A stretch of DNA of 64,000 nt. Origin: Segetibacter sp. 3557_3. Its GTDB lineage: Bacteria; Bacteroidota; Bacteroidia; Chitinophagales; Chitinophagaceae. Every line of letters begins with the position of its first letter. Positions within the stretch are counted from its first letter, which is position 1. Of this stretch, positions 7,395-17,301 are shown one piece after another. Location of the stretch: positions 124,001 through 188,000 of the forward strand of contig NZ_SMSK01000012.1 of NCBI RefSeq assembly GCF_004354985.1, given 5' to 3'. Made by a program: the position numbers and the translations under genes. The notes beneath the pieces were generated by a model, which saw only the letters and a program-made list of their open reading frames with translations, did no database searches and was not told the DNA's origin.

Positions 7395-10061
7395 ATGAAG
7401 AAGACCTCCATTATTATTGGTTTACTGATATCGTGTGTGGCGATTTATAATTGTAGCCGACCTTTAATAGCCGTGAAGAACCAGGCCGGCAATCCATACC
7501 CGGTCCGCACTTTTGACTCGACCCCTTCTGTTGACTACCTAAGTCCCGAAGCAAGCCTTAAAACTTTCAATCTCCCTGCAGGTTATCACCTGGAACTGGT
7601 TGCCAGTGAACCTATGATAAAAGAGCCGGTTGCGATTGCATGGGATGGCAATGCAAAAATGTATGTTGCCGAGATGCTCACCTATATGATGGATGCCGAC
7701 GCCACAAACGAGCAAAAGCCGCTAAGCCGTATATCCCTGCTTGAGGATACCGACAATGATGGCAAAATGGACAAAAACACGGTGTTTGTGGATAGTTTGT
7801 TATTGCCCCGGATGATCTTATGCGTGGATCATGAATTGCTGGTAAATGAAACCAATACGATTACAATCAATGCCTATAAGGATACAAACGGCGACGGGAA
7901 AGCTGACCAAAAGAGGACGGTGTTCCAAAGAGATGATTACAGGATGCTTGATGCCAATATGGAGCACCAGCGCAGTGGCCTCGACTGGAACGTAGACAAC
8001 CGTATCTACATAACTTATGATCCCGTGCGGTTTCGTTATAAAAATGGAATGCTACAGGCTGATTCAATTTATTCGGGACCTGGAGGCCAATGGGGTGTTA
8101 CACACGATAACTATGGGCGCCTGTTTCTTACAAACGCTGGTGCCGAAAACCCCCTGGTGCGTACACAGATGAACCCTTCTTATGGTGGACTTGAATTGCC
8201 CGACCAGGTAAACAATGAGTTCCAGGAAGTATGGCCGATTGTTGCCACCCCTGATGTTCAGGGAGGTTTGATGCGCTTGCGGGCGGATAGCACCCTCAAC
8301 CATTTTACAGGTGCCTGCGGACAATCTATTTACAGGGGAAACACCTTGCCCCGGAACATGGAAGGCGACTATATTATCTGCGAGCCCGTGGCAAGAATAA
8401 TCCGCCGGGCAAAAGTGCTCAACATCAAAGGAAAGATAACACTTCAAAATGCTTACTACCGCCAGGAGTTTATTGCTTCTACGGATATGAATTTCAGGCC
8501 GGTGAATTCCTATACCGGCCCGGATGGAAATCTCTACATTGTTGATATGCACCGCGGTATCATCCAGCAGGGAAACTGGACAAGACCAGGATCCTTTCTG
8601 AGAAAGAAAATCGATGAGAAAGGCATGGCTAAAAACACCGGCCACGGAAGAATTTACCGTTTGGTATATGATGGGTTCAAGCAAGGGGAGAAGCCCAACA
8701 TGTTGGCGGAAAGTGCCCCTAAATTGGTCACCCATCTTGATCATAAAAACGGCTGGTGGAGAGATAATGCCCAAAAGCAGATCATTTTACTGGGCGACAA
8801 ATCAGTTGTACCCACTTTAAAACAAATAGTTCGCGGGGAGCAGGCCACCCTGGCCGGGAAGCCTTCTCACCTGGCCCGTTTGCATGCCTTATGGACCCTG
8901 GAGGGCCTTGAGGCGGTGAATAATGATGTGCTAACTACGGCCCTCAATGACGAACATCCGCAGATCCGGAAAGCAGGTATTATCATCAGCGAACCGTTGC
9001 TCAAAAACAATGATCGCGAAATGATTGCCAAACTTTCGGGATTAAAAAATGATCCTTCATATGATGTGAAGCTGCAATTGTACTATTCATTTTACACTAT
9101 CCGGCCCGCAAATGATACTTCTTTTGCATACGGGTTGAGAACGGCCAACGCTTCGAACGAAATGTTTGCTGCGGCCCAAAGGGCGATGGACCGGAATACG
9201 GATATCAAAACGTATGGCAGCAGGCTTGCCGGTATTCCGGCTGAAGACAGAAAATCAATTTTGGCGGGTTCGGCTGTATTTACTTCTTTTTGCGCCACCT
9301 GCCATGGTCCTGGTGGCAAAGGCGTAGTTGTTGCGGGAACAGCAAATCTTGCAGCGCCTCCACTAGTAGAGTCTAAACGAATGAACGGAGACAAAGCATT
9401 ACTCGCCAAAATCCTGCTTCATGGTTTATCGGGGCCCATCGATGGAAAGTCGTACCCCTCACAAATGCCAGCGCTTGCAGCAAATTCAGACGAATGGATG
9501 GCATCCGTTGTCAACTATGTTCGTTATGAATTTGGAAATGCCGCCCGTCGCTTCCGCAGACCAACCGACACCATTTCCCCTTTCATTTCCGCGTCTGAAG
9601 TAGCAGCCATCAGAAAACAATATGCCTCAAGAGTAGCAACCTGGACGTTGGCTGAACTGGAAAACACAAATGTAACTTCTGCAGTTGCTACAACAAATGC
9701 CGTTAGCACTAAAGAGGAAACTACTACGGCTGCCGCAAAAACGAGTAAAGCTACGCCCGAGAAAAAGCCGGTACCCAATTCAAGCCAGGTAAAAACAATC
9801 ACCTACGCAAGCGTTCAACCATTATTACAAAAGCATATCTGTCTTACCTGTCATCAACCCGACAAAAAAGTAATCGGGCCATCTTACCGCGAGATAGCTT
9901 CAAAAAAATATTCTGTCGCGCAACTGGTGCAGCTTATTCAAAAGCCAAGTCCAACCAACTGGCCGAATTATACAACCCGAATGCCGCCTATGGCACATGT
10001 GCCAAAAAGCGATTTGACCAAAATAGCAACATGGATAAAATCGCTTGAAAAAGGCAAATAA
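7395..10061 (+). CDS. PVC-type dehydrogenase-like lipoprotein with HEAT region and two haem c motifs
   Basis: 888 residues with a signal and likely lipid attachment at C20 (AIYNC). Residues about 55-400 match the 'putative membrane-bound dehydrogenase' propeller related to PQQ sugar dehydrogenases ('YHLELVASEPMIKEPVAIAWD', 'YTGPDGNLYIVDMHRG'). About 450-610 is HEAT-like helical repeat. A first cytochrome c domain has C633-x-x-C636-H637 with a downstream methionine candidate in 'SQMPAL'. An Ala/Thr/Lys-rich linker (about 750-800) leads to a second cytochrome domain with C816-x-x-C819-H820 and 'TRMPPM'. It probably oxidises a sugar or alcohol in the periplasm and passes electrons on. A strong terminator follows 26 nt after the stop. 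Confidence 0.85.
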   Translation: MKKTSIIIGLLISCVAIYNCSRPLIAVKNQAGNPYPVRTFDSTPSVDYLSPEASLKTFNLPAGYHLELVASEPMIKEPVAIAWDGNAKMYVAEMLTYMMDADATNEQKPLSRISLLEDTDNDGKMDKNTVFVDSLLLPRMILCVDHELLVNETNTITINAYKDTNGDGKADQKRTVFQRDDYRMLDANMEHQRSGLDWNVDNRIYITYDPVRFRYKNGMLQADSIYSGPGGQWGVTHDNYGRLFLTNAGAENPLVRTQMNPSYGGLELPDQVNNEFQEVWPIVATPDVQGGLMRLRADSTLNHFTGACGQSIYRGNTLPRNMEGDYIICEPVARIIRRAKVLNIKGKITLQNAYYRQEFIASTDMNFRPVNSYTGPDGNLYIVDMHRGIIQQGNWTRPGSFLRKKIDEKGMAKNTGHGRIYRLVYDGFKQGEKPNMLAESAPKLVTHLDHKNGWWRDNAQKQIILLGDKSVVPTLKQIVRGEQATLAGKPSHLARLHALWTLEGLEAVNNDVLTTALNDEHPQIRKAGIIISEPLLKNNDREMIAKLSGLKNDPSYDVKLQLYYSFYTIRPANDTSFAYGLRTANASNEMFAAAQRAMDRNTDIKTYGSRLAGIPAEDRKSILAGSAVFTSFCATCHGPGGKGVVVAGTANLAAPPLVESKRMNGDKALLAKILLHGLSGPIDGKSYPSQMPALAANSDEWMASVVNYVRYEFGNAARRFRRPTDTISPFISASEVAAIRKQYASRVATWTLAELENTNVTSAVATTNAVSTKEETTTAAAKTSKATPEKKPVPNSSQVKTITYASVQPLLQKHICLTCHQPDKKVIGPSYREIASKKYSVAQLVQLIQKPSPTNWPNYTTRMPPMAHVPKSDLTKIATWIKSLEKGK

Positions 10062-10087
10062 GCTGCTACAGGAATGTATAGGTAAAA

Positions 10088-10119
10088 AGCGCCGGAGATC
10101 CCTCCGGCGCTTTTTTTTT
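10088..10119 (+). terminator. Strong Rho-independent terminator
   Basis: AGCGCCGGAG (10088-10097) pairs perfectly with CTCCGGCGCT (10102-10111), loop of 4, followed by a run of T. It ends the plus-strand oxidation cluster. Confidence 0.93.
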
Positions 10120-10450
10120 GTTCACGGAACTTGTTCGCAGGCAACATTATTCCGCACCCGGCATTTATAAAAATTGCGGGCGAGGTGACATTCTGCCCCT
10201 TTGTGAAATGTTCACTCTTATATACGACGTCTGGTTAGGATGTTTCTTTTTGGACCCAACGGTGGATTGGCTATAGGGCACCGTTGCGTCGCACTCTTGT
10301 ACGGCATTTTATATACGCAGCCAACATTTCGAAAAACCTGAGCATACGACATGGAATGGTATACCAGGAGGGACTTCTTATTACCAAAGAGATCCGGCTA
10401 CGATTTCGAGTTGTAGCATACAACGCAAGTTCAAATCGAAACGGTTCCGC
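10120..10450. other. Intergenic region holding a repeat motif
   Basis: About 330 bp between convergent genes. It contains one copy of a 20-bp motif that recurs twice elsewhere in the window (10283-10302, listed separately). Short frames here look random. Confidence 0.5.
10283..10302 (+). repeat. 20-bp extragenic motif, copy 1
   Basis: GTTGCGTCGCACTCTTGTAC occurs here, inverted at 13174-13193, and again at 32370-32389, always between genes. Copies 1 and 3 also share TATAGGGC a few bases upstream of the motif; copy 32370 has TATGGAGC there. Confidence 0.7.
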
Positions 10451-12619
10451 TTACTGCCTTATTTGAATAGTTGCGTTTTTAGCTGTCTCAATATCCTTTG
10501 CAACATCGGGCCGGATTTTTTTCCAATGAAATGTCAGGTGCTTGTTTTCTTCGGAACGTACCCCATTTTGTTCGCTATAATGAACGAGTGGCATCTCATT
10601 ATAAATCGGGGACGTTATACGAACAATTTCATCCCAATTGGCGAGCGCATCCTCTAAATGTTTTATCGCTTTTTGCTTATGTTCCTCTTGTCCCCTGGTA
10701 CGGTAGGTGTGCAGTGCTAGGGCTCCTTTTAATTTATTTGCGAAGTGCAATCCCATATTTGCCCATGTCTTTACATCAGCGACTTCAAAAAGCAAGGCAG
10801 GATTTCCTGATGTGTTGACGTTTTTTACCAGCGCCAGCGCCCTGGCGCAATCCTCCTCAAGCATTTGGATCAGCATCGGAGGCGTTACTTTTTCTTTGCC
10901 AAAGGAAGTGCCGGCACCCAGTGCCTTAACAAAGTCTGCAATGGATACATAGTCGGGATCGGTTACCGGCTGATGTATAAGGCGGTCAACGGATATGTAT
11001 TCCACCCTTTTTACTTTATCGTCCAACGCCATAAATCCTTCAGCATAAAATGTCAGGTCCATGGTAAAATCAAACAGCGAACCAAGGCGTAACGGTGTTT
11101 TGCCGGCTAAAGACGATGCCTGTAATAAATTGAGGCCTTCTTTGCCATAACGGTGGGTAAACTCTGCCTGGAAAACGGCATCGGGAGTAGCAGGATTATA
11201 CAACAACCGTCCCCACAACTTGTAAAACAACCATTGTCTTTCAAATGCATACTTCCAGTTAATCGCAATACCTTCTTTAGTAAAATAGTCTTTCGCGGGA
11301 ATGTAGGTTTCAGACCCAATCATGTACCCACCAACATAAGATTGGTTGTTTTTGGCGATATGAGCACGTATAAAATCGGGCACACCCCAACGAAGACAAA
11401 AGAAATCTTCATTACGGGCCGTCCAGTTAATCTTATAGTTTTTTGGCTCAGGCTTAAAATAGGTGTCGTACAATTTTCCTCCGTGTACCTTTACCAGCGT
11501 TGGTGTAGAATGCGCGTGGGACCAGTTGTATTTTAAGTCTGCAAAAATCGGCGGTTGAAGAAATGAGAGTTGTCCCTGCGCCTCAATTCGTTTCCGGGTT
11601 AGTTTTTCTGTTTCGATACTCGTAACACCCAACGATCCGGTGGTACTTGAAAACGGGATCCGATGAATGAGTTTTAGTTTGCGGCCACTCAAACGCATAC
11701 CTTCAATAATCGTTTGGTCCATCCAGTCTTCCCGCTGTTCGGGTGTCATGCCTGCCATACCTTCGCCAAGGGTAAGTCCCATACCGGTGATCTCCGGGTA
11801 CTCCTGCAGCATTTGTGAAACACATTCCCGTGTATAGCGCTTCACCAGTTCCGATGTATCGCCTTTTACAAAGAAGTCATGTTGAAGATTATCGATGTTT
11901 ACATTATGTGCTTTTGAAAATTCCGGACTTACAAATATGTTGAAGGGTATAATGTAGGTTTCTATAGCCCTTTCTTTTGCCATACGAAAGATGCCATGAA
12001 AGAGCGATTGCCATTCCTTTAATTGTGCATCGGTAAATCCCGAAGCTTCAGGAAAATTTACGGGCTTAATCATAAAGGTATAAGGGTGCAGGTTCCATAG
12101 GGTAAGCGCGTTCAGCCGGTTTTCCACCATCATGTCAAGGAAAGCTTTCCAATAATTAAGGTCTTTGCAGGTTTCGTAATGCAGATCGAGGGCATCGCTA
12201 TGCCGGTAAGTATCCCAGGGTAAATCGAACTTAATCGCGCGCAGAGAAAAGCGTGGCTTCTCGGTTCGTGACTTTACCGCTTCAAGCCTGGTGCCGTTGC
12301 GCAGTTCTTCGGCAAGTGATAAAGTGCCATAAATCATTCCCCTTTCGCCGCCACCAACAACGGCAATCCTTTTCGCGGCTGCCCCCAGTTCAAATCCTTC
12401 TACGCCAACTTGCCCCATGTTTGTAGAAAGGGTTATGACCATAGCCGCATTAGTATGGTCTAAGGTATATCCCTTTGCTACCAGCACTTTTCCTAAAAGG
12501 TCGGCAGCATAATTTGCCTGTGGTGACGATTTATCGTACTGTATGTTGACCTGCTGTGAAAAAGCGAATGAAAAACAGGTTAGAAGAAAGCTGAAAAGGA
12601 AACAGGCTGTTTTATACAT
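10451..12619 (-). CDS. GH67/GH20-like exported glycosidase
   Basis: 722 residues with a signal peptide (residues 1-21, ending FAFSQQ). Residues about 25-110 resemble the small alpha/beta domain found before the barrel in GH67 and GH20 enzymes ('ANYAADLLGKVLVAKGY', 'IAVVGGGERGMIYGTLSLAEEL'). A barrel-like region follows, opening with 'RFSLRAIKFDLPW' and 'MMVENRLNALTLWNLHPY' and containing 'ITGMGLTLGEGM', where E may be catalytic. The C-terminal 200 residues look helical. The enzyme likely removes uronic acid or another terminal sugar in the periplasm. It is transcribed away from the SusC gene at 14157 and ends toward the terminator at 10088. The exact glycoside hydrolase family is not certain. 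Confidence 0.65.
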   Translation of the reverse strand: MYKTACFLFSFLLTCFSFAFSQQVNIQYDKSSPQANYAADLLGKVLVAKGYTLDHTNAAMVITLSTNMGQVGVEGFELGAAAKRIAVVGGGERGMIYGTLSLAEELRNGTRLEAVKSRTEKPRFSLRAIKFDLPWDTYRHSDALDLHYETCKDLNYWKAFLDMMVENRLNALTLWNLHPYTFMIKPVNFPEASGFTDAQLKEWQSLFHGIFRMAKERAIETYIIPFNIFVSPEFSKAHNVNIDNLQHDFFVKGDTSELVKRYTRECVSQMLQEYPEITGMGLTLGEGMAGMTPEQREDWMDQTIIEGMRLSGRKLKLIHRIPFSSTTGSLGVTSIETEKLTRKRIEAQGQLSFLQPPIFADLKYNWSHAHSTPTLVKVHGGKLYDTYFKPEPKNYKINWTARNEDFFCLRWGVPDFIRAHIAKNNQSYVGGYMIGSETYIPAKDYFTKEGIAINWKYAFERQWLFYKLWGRLLYNPATPDAVFQAEFTHRYGKEGLNLLQASSLAGKTPLRLGSLFDFTMDLTFYAEGFMALDDKVKRVEYISVDRLIHQPVTDPDYVSIADFVKALGAGTSFGKEKVTPPMLIQMLEEDCARALALVKNVNTSGNPALLFEVADVKTWANMGLHFANKLKGALALHTYRTRGQEEHKQKAIKHLEDALANWDEIVRITSPIYNEMPLVHYSEQNGVRSEENKHLTFHWKKIRPDVAKDIETAKNATIQIRQ

Positions 12620-13173
12620 TGATCGTGTTTTGTGTAATTAAGCTTGTTTGCAGCCGGAACTACCAGAGAACTATCAGGCAAGGTGTTTCGGGCTTTAATG
12701 TTATTGAATAAGTTTTACATACGTGAATTAGCTGGTGACTGTTGTAAATAGGGTAGGAGTAACGCGAACTACAGCAAGTCTTTAAACAATAGATGATCCA
12801 ACAAAGCAAGTCCCCGGAACACTACGTTTAAGATCGACGCTTTATCGAATTTACAGGTTTATATATTAACACTGCAGGCTGTATACGGATTGTTTGTTGG
12901 TGAAGATGTATCGTTTGAAATCTTACCTGCGCTCGGTTTATATGAACTCCTTTTGTGGTGGAAGATAACCTGTGCTGATGAACTATCCCGGACAAGAATA
13001 GGCGAAAGCTTTGAAAGGCATAGGTATACATGGTTTTTAACCCTATCCCTAAAACAAATTTGCCTTTTGCAGTTGTTTCCCGTACCCACCTGAATTGTAC
13101 TGATCAGAACTAATGCATTGTAAATATTGGGGGCTGGATCGAAATTAAAGGATAAGCTGCGGCATAGACAAAA

Positions 13174-13193
13174 GTACAAGAGTGCGACGCAAC
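13174..13193 (-). repeat. 20-bp extragenic motif, copy 2 (inverted)
   Basis: GTACAAGAGTGCGACGCAAC is the exact reverse complement of the motif at 10283-10302. TATAGGGC is present on the same side as in copy 1. Confidence 0.7.
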
Positions 13194-13331
13194 AAAAGCC
13201 CTATAAAGAACAAATGCCTGGTACAAAAAAAATAGGTACTACCCGTTGCCGTATCTGTATACCTGACGCGGATTTTTCTACGCCGAATAGAACGATAAGG
13301 TGACCAGGGTTATGATATTGAATCTTGCCGG

Positions 13332-13381
13332 GCACTGCATACATATGTGCTATTTGTTTCAACAAACGATGTATGCAATGC
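13332..13381. repeat. Nested inverted repeat, 50 bp
   Basis: GCACTGCATACAT (13332-13344) pairs with ATGTATGCAATGC (13369-13381) with one mismatch. Inside, TTTGTT (13353-13358) and AACAAA (13361-13366) form a second stem around a two-base loop. Confidence 0.6.
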
Positions 13382-13655
13382 TTTATACAGTGGTTACTTT
13401 GGTGCCCTGAGCGCAGCAATTTTTAACAGCATGGTGATCCGGTTGATGACCTTACTGTAGCGAAGTTCAGAAAGGATTGGGTATCAAAACTGACCTGGTG
13501 TGCAGCTGTAAGCTGAAAAGTTGATTGATGATCAAAGGAGATTTCGCGAACAATCCACAATATTTCATATGGCAACAAGCATCCGCTGTTTCTACAGGGG
13601 GTGCATTTTTTTATAATCCATCGCCAGCGGGGTAAGTGCAGGATTAAGTGCTAAG

Positions 13656-13714
13656 AGCTTGTTGATGAAATTAGATAGCGTGCAACACGCTAAAAATGTT
13701 GTGTTTAACAAGCT
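13656..13714. repeat. Nested inverted repeat, 59 bp
   Basis: Outer arms AGCTTGTT (13656-13663) and AACAAGCT (13707-13714) enclose a perfect inner stem TAGCGTG (13676-13682) and CACGCTA (13686-13692) with loop CAA. No T run follows, so it is not an obvious terminator. Confidence 0.6.
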
Positions 13715-14156
13715 TTAATGCCTTAGTTTTAAACATTTGTGACAGGAAATTGCAGGAATATACCGTTTGATTATGGAGTGCCAGAATACCTTTAGCGCTG
13801 TTTAATTGCTTGTTGGCCTTGTATGCGAAAGTTGCAGACTCACTAAGAAGATGTAAATACAGGGTTGACCAAGCGTGGTTTCTTTACAGATAATAACCGG
13901 AGATACTTTTAGCCGATTGCTTTCAAACTAACTATTGATACATATGAAATCCAGCTTTACCTGCTATCCAACAATTTTCCCCCGGATCATTTCAGGCAAT
14001 TTTTCGCTAATGTACCTCAAAGCGAAACCAGCCTTCCAACTTCAATCACCATAGATTTTGTCCTGTATTGTACCGTCGTCTCTTCGTGGGTTGCGGTCGT
14101 GCAGGTATTCCCCCAGATAAGTTGCCCATACAAATCCCATTATCAAAAAGCGCAGC

Positions 14157-17100
14157 ATGAATTTTACTTTACAATCGCGTCCCTGGCTTTCCGTGTTCAC
14201 CTTGCTGATTGCAGCTATTGCATTCAGCCTTCCCTTGTCGGCTCAAAATTCGCGGACGATTACCGGTTCAATCAGGGATCAGTCCGGAGCTTTCCTTACG
14301 GGTGCAACAGTAGCCGTTAAGGGCACTGTAATAGCCACTACATCTGATAATACAGGAACATTCAGGATCACCGTTCCGGTAAACACGAAAACGCTTATCG
14401 TAAGCTATGTTGGAATGGGTGAACAGGAGGTTAACCTGACCAAACAAAGCGTGCTCGATGTACGGTTGAGTTCCGGGAGTTCTGCTTTAAACGACGTGAT
14501 CGTTGTAGGTTATGGAAGGCAACGGAAAGCGAGCGTTGTTGGAGCAATCAGCCAAACAACGGGTGCGGTGCTGGAAAGAACCGGCGGGGTAAGCAACCTT
14601 GGTATGGCACTAACGGGTAACCTGCCAGGACTTGTAACGACCAGTTCAACGGGCATTCCAGGGGGTGAGGATCCGCAGATACTGATCCGTGCTCAAACGA
14701 CATGGAACGGTGGCGGTCCGCTTATTCTTGTAGATGGGGTTGAGCGTCCGGGTGCATTGGGTACAATAGATATTACGTCGGTAGAAAGTGTATCCATTTT
14801 AAAGGATGCCTCTGCAACCGCGGTGTATGGTGTGAAGGGAGCTAATGGGGTTATCCTGATTACAACCAAGCGTGGCGTAGCAGGCAAACCAAGCATCCGG
14901 ATCAGGTCTAATATGACCATGAAAGTTGCTTCGAAGCTGCCAAAAAAGTATGATGCTTATGATGGGCTTGCATTGAAAAATGAAGTGATTGAGCGTGAGC
15001 TGATGGCAACTACCGCGGGCTGGACTTCTTACAAGCCCCAAGAGATACTGAATAAATATCGTTTTCCGGCAAATGAGGCCGAATGGGACAGGTACCCCAA
15101 CGTGGACTGGGAAAAGGAATTATTCAGGAGCAATGCAAAGTCTTACAATACAAGTGCTAACATTTCCGGCGGTTCAAATTTCGTAACCTATTTCGCTGCA
15201 ATAGATTTTGTTTCGGAGGGTGACCTATTTAAGACGTTCCAGAATGGGAGGGGCTACAATTCAGGCTATGGTTATACGCGTACCAATGTGCGCAGTAATC
15301 TTGATTTCAACCTGACAAAAACAACCAAATTCACTACGCGCTTATTTGGATCAAATGGTGTTCGCCAGGGACCGTGGGGAGGGCTTGATGGTGAAGCCGC
15401 TTACTGGGCATCAGCCTACAGAACCTCTCCGGATGCTTTGCGGCCAATTTATTCAGACGGCACCTGGGGTTGGTTTGCACCACGCAATGCCGATGTTCCA
15501 AACTCAGTTTATAACCTCGCCATCTCAGGTATAGAAAAAAGAACAACTGCACAGCTAACCACTGACTTTGTACTACAACAGGACCTGAGCGTGCTTTTGA
15601 AGGGATTGGATTTCAGGGGTAGCTTATCGCTCGACAACAGCTTTAGGGAAAACGGACGCGGTATCAACGACCAGTTCAATGGACCTCAAAGAAAATGGAT
15701 TGATCCTGAGACTGGCGTAGTAACGCTTGAAACACCAATTAATACAGGTACACAGCTGGACTACTTTGATCCGGTAAGGTGGTTGAACCAGGCAGGTTCG
15801 GTAGACCGGGGACAAACTTACCGTCGCTCCAACTACCAGATTCAATTAAACTATGCAAACAAATTTGGCAAACATGATGTAACGGGTCTTGCGCTATTGC
15901 AACGCGAGCGGTATGCAAGGGGTGGTGAGTTTCCGTGGTTCCGTGAAGATTGGGTGTTTCGTGCTACCTACAACTACGACTCGCGCTTTCCTGTTGAGGT
16001 TAACGGAGCCTATAACGGTTCAGCTAAGTTTGGCCCTGACTACCGCTTTGCTTTTTTTCCGTCATTTTCAGCCGGCTGGATGCTTAGCAATGAAAACTTC
16101 ATGAAGAATGTTGATTTCATCAACCTGTTGAAGTTCCGGGGATCATGGGGTAGAGTAGGCGACGACAATGGTGGTGACCGGTTTGCTTACTCGAACCAGT
16201 TGAGTTTCGGCGGCAATACCCAAATGGGAAGTCCGCTTGCCAATACACCCTATTCCTTCTTCCGGATAACCCGGTTGGGAAATCCCAACCTATCGTGGGA
16301 GACTGTAGAGAAGCGGAACATAGGTGTTGACTACTCGTTGTTCAAAGGAAAGATTTCAGGTAGTGTAGACGTATTTAGGGATGACAGGAGCCGCATTATC
16401 ATAGCCGGTAACCAGCGTGCTATTCCAACCTATTTTGGTGTAGCTGCACCACAGGCTAATCTCGGCAGGGTGAAAGGAAAGGGTTATGAGATTGAGTTGC
16501 GATTGAACCACACCTTTGGTAAAGCAATACGGGTTTATGCAAATACAAATATGACCCATGCAGAAAATAGAACCATTTTCCGTGATGATCCGGAGTTACT
16601 GCCAGCTTACCAGAAAAATGCCGGCCAGATGTTGGGTCAATATCGCTCGTACCTCGACTATGGTTTTCTGCAAACCTGGGATGATATATATGGTACCGCG
16701 CAGCGTGCTACCAACGACCAAAACAAGTTACCCGGTGATTATAAAATCATAGACTTTAATGGTGACGGCATTATCGACCAATATGACCTGGCACCACATC
16801 AGTACAGTGGTTCGCCGCAGAACACCTACAATGCGACGATCGGGTTAGATTGGAAAGGCCTGAGTTTCTTTGTTCAGTTCTACGCGGTGAATAATGTAAC
16901 CCGCCAGGTTAGGTTCCCAACTTTTGATACTTACCCCAATTCGAACGTTGCTTTTGTTGAAGGTAGTTTTTGGACAAAAGGTGAAGGTGGCGAAAAACCA
17001 ATGCCTCGTTGGTCTACGCTCTACCCTGCAGGTGGTGACGGAACCCGGTTTGTTTATGATGGGTCGTACGTTCGTTTAAAGAATGCTGAACTTGGCTATA

Positions 17101-17291
17101 CCTTAAGTGGCAGGACAATCAACAAACTGGGGATGAAGTCAATGAAGATCTATGTAAATGGAAACAACCTGTTGTTATGGACCCGGATGCCTGATGATCG
17201 TGAGTCTAATTTTTCGGGTGCCGGTGATGGTGGTAATGGAGCCTACCCGACTGTAAGGCGATTCAATTTAGGTTTAGACGTCAACTTATAA
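14157..17291 (+). CDS. SusC/RagA family TonB-dependent outer membrane transporter
   Basis: 1044 residues: signal peptide to about residue 30 (LPLSAQ), a carboxypeptidase-regulatory-like domain (about 33-108, 'RTITGSIRDQSGAFLTGATVAVKG'), the SusC hallmark DVIVVGYG at 113-120, a plug domain to about 245 ('PLILVDGVERPG', 'GANGVILITTKRG') and a long beta barrel ending in 'VRRFNLGLDVNL'. SusC proteins import oligosaccharides across the outer membrane with TonB energy. The SusD partner starts 10 nt downstream. A long untranslated-looking region lies upstream. The substrate is not readable from sequence; neighbours point to a plant-type polysaccharide. Confidence 0.96.
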   Translation: MNFTLQSRPWLSVFTLLIAAIAFSLPLSAQNSRTITGSIRDQSGAFLTGATVAVKGTVIATTSDNTGTFRITVPVNTKTLIVSYVGMGEQEVNLTKQSVLDVRLSSGSSALNDVIVVGYGRQRKASVVGAISQTTGAVLERTGGVSNLGMALTGNLPGLVTTSSTGIPGGEDPQILIRAQTTWNGGGPLILVDGVERPGALGTIDITSVESVSILKDASATAVYGVKGANGVILITTKRGVAGKPSIRIRSNMTMKVASKLPKKYDAYDGLALKNEVIERELMATTAGWTSYKPQEILNKYRFPANEAEWDRYPNVDWEKELFRSNAKSYNTSANISGGSNFVTYFAAIDFVSEGDLFKTFQNGRGYNSGYGYTRTNVRSNLDFNLTKTTKFTTRLFGSNGVRQGPWGGLDGEAAYWASAYRTSPDALRPIYSDGTWGWFAPRNADVPNSVYNLAISGIEKRTTAQLTTDFVLQQDLSVLLKGLDFRGSLSLDNSFRENGRGINDQFNGPQRKWIDPETGVVTLETPINTGTQLDYFDPVRWLNQAGSVDRGQTYRRSNYQIQLNYANKFGKHDVTGLALLQRERYARGGEFPWFREDWVFRATYNYDSRFPVEVNGAYNGSAKFGPDYRFAFFPSFSAGWMLSNENFMKNVDFINLLKFRGSWGRVGDDNGGDRFAYSNQLSFGGNTQMGSPLANTPYSFFRITRLGNPNLSWETVEKRNIGVDYSLFKGKISGSVDVFRDDRSRIIIAGNQRAIPTYFGVAAPQANLGRVKGKGYEIELRLNHTFGKAIRVYANTNMTHAENRTIFRDDPELLPAYQKNAGQMLGQYRSYLDYGFLQTWDDIYGTAQRATNDQNKLPGDYKIIDFNGDGIIDQYDLAPHQYSGSPQNTYNATIGLDWKGLSFFVQFYAVNNVTRQVRFPTFDTYPNSNVAFVEGSFWTKGEGGEKPMPRWSTLYPAGGDGTRFVYDGSYVRLKNAELGYTLSGRTINKLGMKSMKIYVNGNNLLLWTRMPDDRESNFSGAGDGGNGAYPTVRRFNLGLDVNL

Positions 17292-17301
17292 ATTTAGTAC
17301 C

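Larger units (their letters stand above)
12620..14156. other. 1.5-kb non-coding stretch upstream of the SusC gene
   Basis: No gene is convincing here on either strand; several 60-106 codon frames lack recognisable motifs or signal sequences. The stretch holds one copy of the 20-bp motif (13174-13193) and two nested inverted repeats (13332-13381 and 13656-13714). It separates the divergent glycosidase and SusC genes, so promoters for both should lie in it, but I could not fix a clear Bacteroidota promoter (TTG and TAnnTTTG boxes). Confidence 0.55.

Noticed and set aside
12859-13179. Minus-strand 106-codon frame in the long spacer
   Set aside because: No recognisable features; the region carries inverted repeats and repeat motifs instead.
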